DNA from: Ricinus communis
Taxonomy: Eukaryota; Streptophyta; Magnoliopsida; Malpighiales; Euphorbiaceae
Reading direction: 5' to 3'
Assembly: GCF_019578655.1 (NCBI RefSeq)
Contig: NC_063258.1
Span: 6,741,283 to 6,805,282 of the forward strand
Length of the DNA: 64,000 bases
The position numbers were made by a program, and so were the translations under genes. Position 1 is the stretch's first letter. Every line of letters begins with the position of its first letter. A model generated the notes under the pieces. The model searched no databases, had not been told where the DNA came from, and saw nothing but the letters and a program-made list of their open reading frames with translations. Below, piece after piece: positions 49,587 through 60,400 of this stretch.

Positions 49587-52500
49587 ATTTTTTTATTATT
49601 CTGGAGCTAAGGCAGTGTACCTATCGATGCAGTCTAGCACTAATGGCGATTACACCCTTGGATGAGAGTAAACAGCCCCAATTCTTCTTGCTCAAATTGA
49701 ATCGATTCTTATTCCTCTTGCTCGATTTGAAAACCAATCAATGAACCTCGCCCAATCTTCAATCTTTAAAGGGAATCCGATTGAAACCTTAATCCAAGTC
49801 TCATTTTCTCTTGGTTTCAGCTTAGAAAACCCTTAGGGAGAGAAAAGTTAGGGTTTGGGATGTTCTCCCCCGCTCTCCTTTTTTCTTTCCTCTCTTCTTT
49901 CTTTTAATCAATTCCCTCTGTCACCGCCAACACGGCCGTGTTCCTGGCCATGTTGGGAACACGGTTTGGTGTTCTTAATTGTGTTACTCTCTGTGGTCGT
50001 ACTCCCTACATCTCTTTTTCTTTGATGTTTGATGCATCCAAAACGGTCGTGTTGGTGCCCGTGTTGGGAACACGGCCAGTGTTGAAACCAACACGGCCAT
50101 GTTCAGCTTCCTCATGCTCGTACTTAGCTTGTTTTGGCAGCTTCGGCATCCAATTATGCTCCAATTCTTCCTTTATCATCCTTTGACTTCTTTTGGACCT
50201 AATGCACATAAACAGACGCATAGGGTGAGTGTTGAGACCAATTCACATCCAAATGTCTATAAAATCAATCTTAAAAATCCCATTTAGATGTGTGTATTTT
50301 ACGCACATCAAATAACCCTACACTTAGCTCATTGCTTGTCCTCAAGCAATCAAAAGTAAAATAAGAAAAATAAACCACTAAGGAACAACACTTAAACTGA
50401 CAAACAAGATAGAAAGCTCCTGCACATATCCTTAACAAGCGTAAGTCAAACAAAAAGAAACGAAGCAATCAATTCAAGTATCACAACCAAGATGCCAATA
50501 ATTCACAAAATACTGTCTCAACAAAATTATTCAAAACCAACTCCTCACCAAATTCACTTTAAATTACTCAAAGTGTTTAAAGGGTAGTGTTTAATCGCTC
50601 AATGCATCAACTACTACCTTACTTACTATATGCTTGCTCTTAAATCCTACTCCTATCACTTATGGAGAGTCAACAACCATGTCAAGAGGTCTTTATAAGG
50701 GTTGTAATGGGGATTAGGTAGGGGTAGGTAAATTTGGTAAGAGTTGAACCTATGGTGTTCTGCAATGAAATACATGACCTGCACACAAGCCACAATGATC
50801 ACAAGGGGTAAACAATGGACAGTATTCCAAGGTGGCAAATAGGAATCAAGTCAAAATGTTTAGCTCACTTACTTTCTTTCTTTTCATCACCTTTCCCTCT
50901 TATTCTTCTATTTATTTTTTTCTTTTTTCTTTTTTTTTTATAAGGGAAGAACATTCACATAATAGAGTGAATTTCTTTTGGATTGAAGAAAGCTACTACA
51001 AGTTTCTAATGCTATTCCCAAGATAAAAATTCTCAATAAAAATAACTCATATGCAAAATCATAATCCAAAGCAGAATAAAACTAAGTGGTAATGAAATAT
51101 GATAAAAAAAAATAGTGAAAGAGGGGGTTATTTACAGAATCAATAAACGAATGAAGGCTATTTGGCTAGAATGAAAAACCTAAGTGCCTATATCATACCA
51201 AAGTGTTAAACTCTCTTTGTGACCCTCATAAGCATTACCGAGCAAGTTCTAAAAATAAAGACAGTAATTGGCACTCTCAACAAGAAATAAATACAAGCAT
51301 ATAAAGTGTATGCTTACAATTTAGGTTCAATTTCTCACAAGTGTGCTTTTGAGTAGGTTCCAAACAAAAATCATCAAAACAGAATTAAATAAACCAAAGC
51401 AACTTAGTGCAAAACTCAAACTAATTATCTTACATTCTTCCGTAAAAGTCAACACTATCAGTTTTACCCGATCACATGGACATAAATAGGATTTCAAAAG
51501 CAAGTCAATAGTAAGAGCATAGAAACAAAGTGAAAAAATTTCAAAAGTTTACAAAAAATTGCACAAAGAATAAACAAATAACTAAGATGGGAAAAATATC
51601 ACCCACCCCACACTTGAAGGACACACTGTCCCCAGTGTAAAAAATATATAAGAAATGAAAAAGGAAAAATAACTAATAGTGCCCTGACTATGGCTCCGGA
51701 GTGAAAAGAGGTGCATCATCAGGGATATCAGGGCGTTGGCTAGTCTGTGGTAGAGGAGTGGCTGCAAATAATAAAATAAAGAATTAAAATCAAAACTGAA
51801 ACAAAAATTAAATTAAATATGAAAACTAAAACTAATAAAATGTTTCAAAACAAAATGTTAAAATATTAGAGATTAAAGATAAAAATTGGGGTGCCTCCCA
51901 AAAGCGCTTCTTTTTTATATGATGAGTCTTCTTAGCTGGACTCATGGTGAAAAGCAAACGGGCGTGATCGACGACCATCCATCCTTCTTCCAAGGAAATG
52001 TCTTCGAGTATCCGCTTAGAGGGATAATCGTCAATTTCCTCTTCCCGACTATCAAGCAAGCTGCCAGTATGATGGGCAAAACTCGCTCCTCGTATAATTG
52101 CACATAGTCATGATGCTCTAGAGGCTCTTCCAATTTGAAAGCTGAAGTTTCACCAATTGGAAGGATCGACGATTGGGCAATTTCTTCAGGAACGTCGATG
52201 GTTTTCTCTAGTCCCTGGCTTGGTTCACTTGCTAGAAGAAACTCGAGCTCCTCCAAGACTTCTTTATTAGATAACTCGTGCTCATCTTCCATCATCAAAG
52301 GGACTTTGTGGAAAATCCACTAAAAATTCCTCTAACTGCAACTGAGCATCATCAACTGTACGTTGCTGTTGGTAGTCTTTCACAGGGATCATGTTTGCCT
52401 CTTCCTTTTCTGATTCTATCTCCATGTTCAAAGAGTCGTCCTGCACAGAAGCATCATCGTCAAACATAATAGATAACCCAGAAAAATTCTCACCTGAACG

Positions 52501-52907
52501 CAAAGTGACGGCGCTCAAGTGTTCCTCGGATTCAGTAGCGTTGATGGAGTTCCCAATTGCTCTTCAGCTAGTAACTTGAAGATTAAGCCTACTTGATGCT
52601 CTATGTTCTTAATCGAGGCTTGTTGATCTTCAAGTATCCTCTCTGTTAGTTGGAATCTATCCTCAAGACTTGCAATAAACCTCGTCATCAGCTCCTCTGA
52701 CACTAACTCTTCACCTTGAGTTGATGGTGCAAGATTAGGCTGCTGAAATTCTGGTGGTTCTTGGCCATCTAAGCTCCATCCAAAGGGTGAATGAGTGCTC
52801 AACTCTTGATTGTAGGTGCTTCCATACGAGTTATTTGGCCAACTTCCCGTATAATTCACCTGTTGATAGTTATAAGAACAATAAGCAACATCACTATATA
52901 ATGGACA
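49587..52907 (-). mobile_element. C-family fragment, minus orientation, inside the previous LTR
   Basis: An 18-20 bp filler (49587-49606) is followed by C-LTR sequence in the same orientation as element C (49607-50310), with ~680 bp deleted after 'actaatggcga'. The internal region then runs to 52907. Relative to element C it lacks the 28470 insertion and the ORF-1 block, and it has a private ~100-bp AT-rich stretch at 51767-51870. No second LTR or target duplication is evident, so it may be a rearranged rather than a transposed piece. Confidence 0.8.
51942..52859 (-). pseudogene. C-family gag-like fragment, second copy
   Basis: Minus strand. NYTGSWPNNSYGSTYNQEL (52859) continues through a Gln codon (stop in element C) into LEDRFQLTERILEDQQAS (~52665). 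A one-base shift near 52520 and another near 52300 break the acidic tail. It is the homologue of 34098-32992 without the upstream Cys/His cluster. These shifts show independent decay after the copies separated. Confidence 0.75.
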
Positions 52908-53261
52908 ATAGCACGCATCAAGTTTTTGGCGCTGTTGCCGAGGAATGTTTGAAAACTAGAGTGAAATTTGCTATTTGTTAATTTAGCCTTTTTTTATTTA
53001 TATTTATTTCTGTTTTGTTTGTACATATTTATTTAGTTAAGTTTATGACTCAGGTAGTGGATGATAAGGAGGTTCAATGCTAAACTCTTTGTATGACACG
53101 TTGGAAAATGGGATCAAGAACCAAGAGAGTGCTAAAAATTGGGATACCCGTGCATCTTTAGAAGCTCGAGTGGAATCGTTTTGCAGGGCTACCGATCAAC
53201 TCTCCACTCCTATCCTTTCATCTCAAGTTTTTTGTGAATTTTATTTTGGTTTACATTTGAC
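52908..53261 (+). mobile_element. C-family plus-strand remnant: LTR tail, primer site, gag start
   Basis: The LTR end atagcacgcatca (52908-52920) is followed by AGTTTT and the primer site TGGCGCTGTTGCCGAGGA (52927-52944), one or two changes from the tRNA-Asp complement. It then continues collinear with the reverse complement of 34320-33980 in element C. It stops at 'tttacatttga', where element D's LTR begins three bases later. Confidence 0.82.
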
Positions 53262-53263
53262 AT

Positions 53264-53553
53264 TGTTGACTAAGAAAAGAGAGAATAAAATGGATGGAAA
53301 GAAGAAGAAGATGATGCAGTTGAGAGAGAATTTTGGAAAGAATGTATTAACAACTAATCAACAGAATATGCATCGTTAGAAGTTCTCAGCTAATACAGCT
53401 GTTGCAAAGCTGTTACAACACAACCAATCAATCCAAGACACGTGTGCTACTATAACAAGCATCTAACTAATTAATTCAGCTTCAACCCTTCTTTTACAAC
53501 TCAGCAATCCAAATTCAACGCCTCATAAGCTAAGCCTAATTCCACATTTTACA
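53264..53553 (-). repeat. Element D 5' LTR
   Basis: 290 bp from TGTTGACTAAG to TTTTACA, partner of 46807-47096. No primer-binding site remains next to its inner end, which abuts C-family sequence. Confidence 0.87.
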
Positions 53554-53621
53554 CACATCTATCTTTAATGAAAGAGGATATGAAAAAAAGTATAAATGTT
53601 AAAAAGTAAAGGTCAAATTGC

Positions 53622-53657
<36 letters not shown>

Positions 53658-54420
53658 AATGTAAGAGTTTCGAAAAAGAAAAGAAAGAAAGCGTATTCTC
53701 TGTAATTTCTGTAAAGAATAAGCAGGACCATGAGTTAGTCTTATTGTTATAGCAAACTTGCCAAACAGATATAATCCTAACTTACGAGACAAATACAGTT
53801 TCAGTTGCATCAGAGGGACATTTAAGAGAAAACCCCTTAAAATTACAAGAAAAAGAACATTTTAGTTAAAAATTCTATGCTATCAAAGAAGAAAAAAAAC
53901 AAAAGCCACTCGGGGTGGTGGCTTTGGCGAGAACATTTTATATGCATGCCATATGATCAAGATTTGATCCTCTACTCTTCCGTCATGTCTCGGTCATAAA
54001 GGGGGTGAAGTGATAAAAAGAACTGGTATATCATCATATTTATATGGTGTAGCAGTAGTGGAATTCTTCAATACTCGGATCGGTTGTACACGAATTTCAG
54101 GAATTAGGTGTTTCTTTGCATTCCTAATTTGAGCTTTCTGAATTAAAAAGTAAAATAAAATGAAAAACAAACAAACAAACAAAAAACAAAAAAAACAAAC
54201 AAAATCCAAAATGAGCTCTCATCCACGTGCATGTATATATATGCCCTAACAAAAGATTGATCTTCAAGATCATTTTGATATTCTGTATTAAAGAATTTTA
54301 TCACGCCTGAAAGCAAGATTCGAGGTGCTGGAACTGCCTTTCTTTATCTCGCCAAGACACTGACAAGACTTGGCTATTCAGTTCTTTAGTTGATGTAAGC
54401 AAAACCATAACTCAGCTCCC
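53554..54420. other. Intergenic DNA downstream of the IDM1-like gene
   Basis: Contains a 30-bp poly(A) run (53623-53652), aaac-rich low complexity (54165-54205), and presumably the 3' UTR of the minus-strand gene near 54300-54420. No other gene seen; ORFs 53549-53810 and 53994-54209 are antisense reads of A-rich tracts. Confidence 0.6.
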
Positions 54421-57400
54421 TCAAGCTGATTTCTTTCTTCGTCTGTAGCACTTTAATTCTTCACTACTGTCATATCTGATTTCCATGTTTGCAGCGTTTG
54501 AATTATTATCATTCTCCCCTTTTTCCTTCTTGAGAGAGGGATCCTCAACAGAGGACTCCAGATTGATTTCCCCAGCCTGAGGCTCACATTGCATTTCAGT
54601 TTCTGGGTTAACCTGTTGATTATAGAACAGCACCAAAAAAAAAAAAAAAAAAAAACAAATTAAAGAAGAAAGAGTCAACGAAGAAAAGCAAGCTGCAGAA
54701 TGAGGAGTTCTGAGGCACATACCATTAATCCTGGATTGATAGGCCCTTCTCTAACATTACTGCTACATATTGCAAAATTCCTAGTCAAATAGATGTGATC
54801 AATACTCAGGAAGCACTGTGTAAGCAACTCCATAACAGAGACATTATGAAATGAGAATATTTTAGCAATTTTTTGAGCAATATAACCTATATGCTGTGGA
54901 ACCAATATGATGTCTACAAGGTGTTAAATAGAAAAGGAAAAAGAATAACTAGATAAAAGGAAACAAGGAAAGTTCATCAGCTTTCTTTAAAATGAAGTGA
55001 TGAAAAGCACTAAGGTTAAAAAGTTGAATTCTTTTTTGTTATAAAGAATAAAGAAAGAATTTAAAGCCGTGCATATTTAGATAGTTTATAGTCTAAAAAA
55101 CTGGAAAACTAAAAAATGACATAGCCTATTTTATTATTATTTCAGTTCAATTATTACTGGATTTTTTATTTTCTCAATCCAAAATCAAACCAAAATATGC
55201 AGTTTCAAAAACTATTAAATCATAATAATCCATGGAACAACTTGAAATAATCCATGCATTACCATGTTAAAAACATGTCCCTATACATTATTGGGGTAAA
55301 ACTATTTTGACAACCTAACTTGATTGATCAAATGCCTTCAAGAGTTCTAGGTTTCAAGAGTTCGTTACAACAATTCAAAATATCTATGCATTTGCATTCG
55401 AGGGCCATTTTCCATCCTGCCCTGCATGCATCTATTACATTGTGGAGGCCTACACTCCATATAAAGTGTCTATGCAAGAGGATTGATGAATGATTTCCTT
55501 TTTTGGAAATAAAGGGACAAAACCTCATTGAAATAATCCTTGGCATTATCATTTATAATGTCCTTGATAAATTCCAAACTGGCCTTTTATCATGTTACAG
55601 GCATTAGGAAAAGTTTGGCTTACTTCTATTTTTTGTTTAAGAAGAAATGCCCATGTCATTACTGTAGTGCAATGATCAATAAAGGATACAAACTACCTCG
55701 CATCTACGATATTAACAATTCTAGATGCCCCCAAATATCAAAATGATTCAAAGCAAAAGGAGGAAAAGAGACCTTGCATGACTACACGGAAAGGCCATAT
55801 TGATATTTGCAAAGTCACAGAAATCACAATGAAAGTATTGAACAAATAAGTCCTTGAACAACCTATGTAAAATTCTTCTAATTTTGACAAATTTATTTAA
55901 AAATATAAATGTCCTGTCAATTTTGGCCAATTGACAAGGCCGGCCCAAATATACTAACATGTTTTATGTAATATGATACAGAGTACATGTTGCTTTTTAG
56001 TGTTTAAAATGCCAAGGATCTGCATGGTACCTCAATTGTCCCCTTAATAATTAAAGTTATTATCTTTAACTATAATTACATAAAAGTTTTAACCTATACA
56101 TAAAATATTACTAAAAACAAAGTTTACCAATTCTTAATCTATTTGCAAAGAACGATTCTAGATTTAGTGATTTACTGTTTCAATACAACCATTAATTTGG
56201 ATTACAAAAACTAACCCAACTTGGTTAGGCTTAAACACTAATGCTAATGGATGTTTCATATCATGTTACATAAAACACATCAGCCAACTTTTTATAGGCC
56301 TAACCAATTGGCCAAAACTGCCAGAAGATTTGTGTTTTTAGATAAATTTGCCAAAATTAGAAAGATTGGATATAATGGTCAAAACGCTATAAGATTTGGA
56401 TTTTTTTCATACCAACCGACCTTGAACAGTTGCGGAAGTATTCATTATTTTTTTTATTATTTTGTTTTTTTGAATGAAAAATCATATTCAGTTAATCAAA
56501 AAAATCAAATTTTAACCATGGTTTATTTGTCAACCAATATAATGAAAAATGAAAAGAGAAGGAAAAAAATGTGTTTGGTTTCTAGTTTTTTAGTTAATCG
56601 AAGAAAATTTTATAAGTAGTTCATAAAAGATTTTATTTTTGAAAAAGGAATATAAAATGTAAATAGTTTTGAAAGATTATATAAAAATAATATAAAAAGT
56701 ATCTTTATCTAAAACATATAGATATGTATAATAAATTTATAGTAAAAATATAACCGATCAGTTTGGTTAAACATCAGTTTTTTAATTTAAAAACCAAAAA
56801 CCAACCGGTTAACCAAATTTTTTGAAAACAAACACCAAACTGACCAGTTTGATTAACCGAACTCTTTTTGGTTTGGTTTCAATAGTTTTTCTAGTAGGTT
56901 CGGTTTGCTTGGTTCTTTTTAATCACCCCTAAACTCAATGACGGATGCCTTAAAGAAAATGATGATTCAAAATATCATCTTTATTTAAGTTGATTGAAAT
57001 ATAGGATTGAGAGAGTACTTGCTTCTTCCTTCAAGGAGATAGAATTCATCATTCATTCTAACATGCCCAATCTTCTTTCCCAAAGCTCAACCCTAAAATA
57101 CACGATAATTGAGAAGAAAGTCGCACAACAACTTAAATTCTTGGTTATACGATGGATAGATAAGAGTTGAAAAACAACTTGTAGAGTAAGAGTTGAACAA
57201 TAATAATAGCTAATGAACCGTTTGCTACCTTAATGTTTTTTATTGTCGAGACTTTGGTATTTGTTGAAAGAACCTAGCGCACATGTCATATAATCTGCAG
57301 TGCTCGACTCAATGACCGAGTGAGGACATGGATTATCTGAGGTACTAGAGGCTTAAAGATATAAAAGAAGTTTACCATTATGAGCAATAGAGCAAAAATC

Positions 57401-60400
57401 TTGATGGCTTGTCCAAGGTGATAACAAAGTTTTTGAAATGTTCAATCTCCTCTTTTCCAAACCAACTTTCTTATGAGGTTGATCCTCCACATTCATGAAA
57501 TGAATTTGGCTCGTTGTGCTTTCAACCGTTGAGATCCATTCTTGAGGCTTTCAATAAAGTTTCCAACAATTATATTTGGTGTCCTCTTCTTGCAGTATGC
57601 ACACCATAGTCCTGATATGGAATAGTTTAAAACCCTCATTCTTCATAGTATTTGCACAAAGATTAACACCTCACCAACAGCGGTAACATATCACCAACGG
57701 AGTTAAGGGAAACATAAGCTTACATCAAAGTAGAGCTATCAATAACAAGGACATTAAGAATCACTGTCCTCTTGCCCTTTTCGGCCGTACCAATGAAAAC
57801 ACCTTGTTAAGAGATGGCAGATTTTTCCTAAATTCTGCACACCAACTCCGCACTAAGTCTTGCAAGAAACTAAAAAGTTCTCTCATAATGTTTCAGAGTT
57901 ACAGCATTTTCATTGCACTTTAGTTTGAAGTTATGTTAAGAATCAAGTTCCACACAAAAGCTTTTACATTATATTGTCATGGAAAAAGTACAAAAGTGTA
58001 CCTATTCAGTGTTTCCACACTTATGGGTTTGTGATTTTCTTGATATTTTTGGGGCATTTTCTTTCATTTTCCCTACACTTTGATACATTTCTATCTAATA
58101 TTGTATTTTATAGTAAAACATTAATATAGCATGAATTTTCAATAACAAATTTATTTCATACGTGACTTACCATCAAACTATAAATATATTAGGACACTTC
58201 TAAAAATATTATAAATTTATTCCTAATAAAATTGAATACATATTGTTTATTGTGAGTTTTTTTATATTTATTTGTCTGTTAAATCATTTAATCAATGATT
58301 TTATTATTGAAAGTCCATATTATATTATTATACTAGGGTATCAAAGTACAAGTAAAATGAAACCACATACCCCAAAATATCAAGAAAAAACCACAAACTC
58401 TTAAATGCAAAAGGGTTCTTTTTGTACTTTCCATTGTTGTAATACTCAATAATAGAACATAAACCTTGTTTGGTAACTGAAAGCTTTTACTCTTAAATTA
58501 GAGTTGCATCTTTAACTTTTTGATAGGTTTTGTGGTACTGCCTCCCAAATCTCATTTGTCTTCGTCAAGAACATGTATGGACCTTTAGGCGCCATAAGAG
58601 TTCCAGAGCCAGAAAATTAGAGTCCTCTTCTTCCCAAATGAAAAAATTTTGGATCAAATGTTAAAGTTTGGACCTTCTGGACTTGGAAATGTACCCATTA
58701 GATAGCTAAGCTTTCCTTTTCTCTTCAAGATTGTCTTCATAATCTGTGACCATTAAGGTACCATTCAAACTGAAGGAAAGTTGGAACTTTTGGAGTTCTC
58801 CAACAGTTTGGTTTGGTTGGGCCTCAGCATTTGATGTGTTGGAGGGACAGGGATAGCTTTGGTGGTCTCATAAATGTTGAGAAAAGGGTTGGACTAAAAC
58901 CAAAAGGAAAGTCACAAAGGTCTAGAGAGTTCAGATGTATCTTCTGCCATGAAAAAGACCACAGCAGCAGATAATTAAACTTTTCCCGAACAAAACTGCT
59001 GCTTTGATACCATAAAGGAAAAATCTTATCATTTAGATCTACAGGCAGAATATATATCTTGGTTTGAAAGAAAAGAGACCTAGTTATTAATTAATCAATT
59101 ACCAGTTAATTGGGATAACCGTAATTCTTAGAAACAAATTGTTGCCGAGACGTGATTTGGACCCCTGACTTCAAGATTTTGTATCAGGAACTTTAATCAA
59201 ATCAAGAATCCTTCCTGATTTATAGTAGTAAATAAATGATTTTATCCTATTTTAGACACAATTACATCTATATACAGTTGTCGGAAATTTTCTAGGGATT
59301 CCCCATGATTCTCAGATTTCCAACAGTATCATAAGCAAATCCTTAGATAGACTAAGAATTAATAAATAAAGCCACATGTCATCGTGAAATTAATTTAGTC
59401 TATGGATGACATGGTAGATTGAGTCTGCCTAAAAATTTCTCCAGCATCATATCATCTTTTTCCCGAGAAATATGCTAATTTATTTGAATTATAATTATTA
59501 GTTAGTTCAAATACTGAGGTATATCAAGAGTCAATTTGATTTGACAAGAAGAATGATGTTATATAGTAACTGTTAACCCAAAATTCATTAGTCTTCATTT
59601 ATTGGACAAGAGTTTTGCAATTTCAGATAACTTCACATGCAGAAGAATGCAGAATAGTAGATGTAAGGGATTAAGCATAAGATAATCTAAGGAATTAAGC
59701 ATCAGGAAATCTGTATTATTCTTTGCAAATAAAGTCGAAAGCAATGTAACATAAGGATTAATGTGAAATATCTTACTAAAGCAATGCATGTCTTCCCCAT
59801 AAACCCACAGATCATTATTGAGAAACAAATTCTACTCGTTAGGTAAAAATATTAGATACTCTTGCAAAAGTTCCATGGATAAATCTGCTTATGCTACCTC
59901 TTCCTCTCTACTAGCTTGCCAGTCTAAAGTATCAACTAATTTACTTCGAGATTAATCAGATTTATTTGTTACGAAATTAAAATTTTCAAATAAGAGACCT
60001 TGTAGTTGTCTTCCTTTTGTACCTCATTGCATATCTCAGGTTTCAACAAGCTTGCTATTGTTTTCCCACAGGGAACAGTTTTGATTTTTGTACTTTTAAC
60101 TAATATTTATCTTCTTTCCATCCTTAAATCTAATCTAATCATTAATAAAGCAAAGCTGTTTTTACCATGGCCATGGGGTTCACATGGCCAATTCTCATTA
60201 AGCCATGAAGCAAAAAATCTCAGAAACAAAAGAATGTGCTTTTCTGAGAAAAGAAACCATGCAGTTTCTAGATAAAGTAAGTGAGAAAACACATACTCTA
60301 ATTTCCCGTATTCCTCAAAACCCCCAATTTGATATGCTTGAAATACTTCAGACACAGCACTGGATCCATCAACGATATTACCATTTCCACTAGCATCATT

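Larger units (their letters stand above)
46807..53553 (-). mobile_element. Element D: Reina-like Ty3/gypsy, 5' part replaced
   Basis: Two near-identical 290-bp LTRs (46807-47096 and 53264-53553) bound the element. Between them only the 3' end of pol remains (48238-47100), read on the minus strand; gag, protease, RT and the primer site are gone. In their place are C-family sequences (48239-53261). Short LTRs, the integrase sequence and a chromodomain at the extreme C terminus fit the Reina clade of chromoviruses. Flanks gagat and cacat do not give a convincing target duplication. Confidence 0.85.
54763..60296 (-). other. Intron 8 of the IDM1-like gene (5.5 kb), transposon-laden
   Basis: Donor GA|GTATGT at 60296 and acceptor TATGTAG|C at 54763 keep phase. 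Contents: AT-rich DNA, an inverted repeat (55865-56370), a stretch of aaccgg/ggttaacc-like words (56740-56930), a copia remnant (about 57240-59470) and a MITE (57979-58434). I saw no extra exon; ORFs 59595-59828, 55540-55746 and 56251-56619 lack support. Confidence 0.78.

Noticed and set aside
53549..53810. Phe-rich minus-strand ORFs
   Set aside because: They are translations of the complement of a 30-bp poly(A) run and nearby A-rich DNA.
54675..54905. 76-codon ORF as a longer exon 9
   Set aside because: Only 54762-54723 is bounded by an acceptor and donor that keep phase; the upstream part is intron sequence.
59595..59828. Possible extra exon of the IDM1-like gene
   Set aside because: No acceptor/donor pair in phase, no resemblance to the family, and exons 8 and 9 already join in frame without it.
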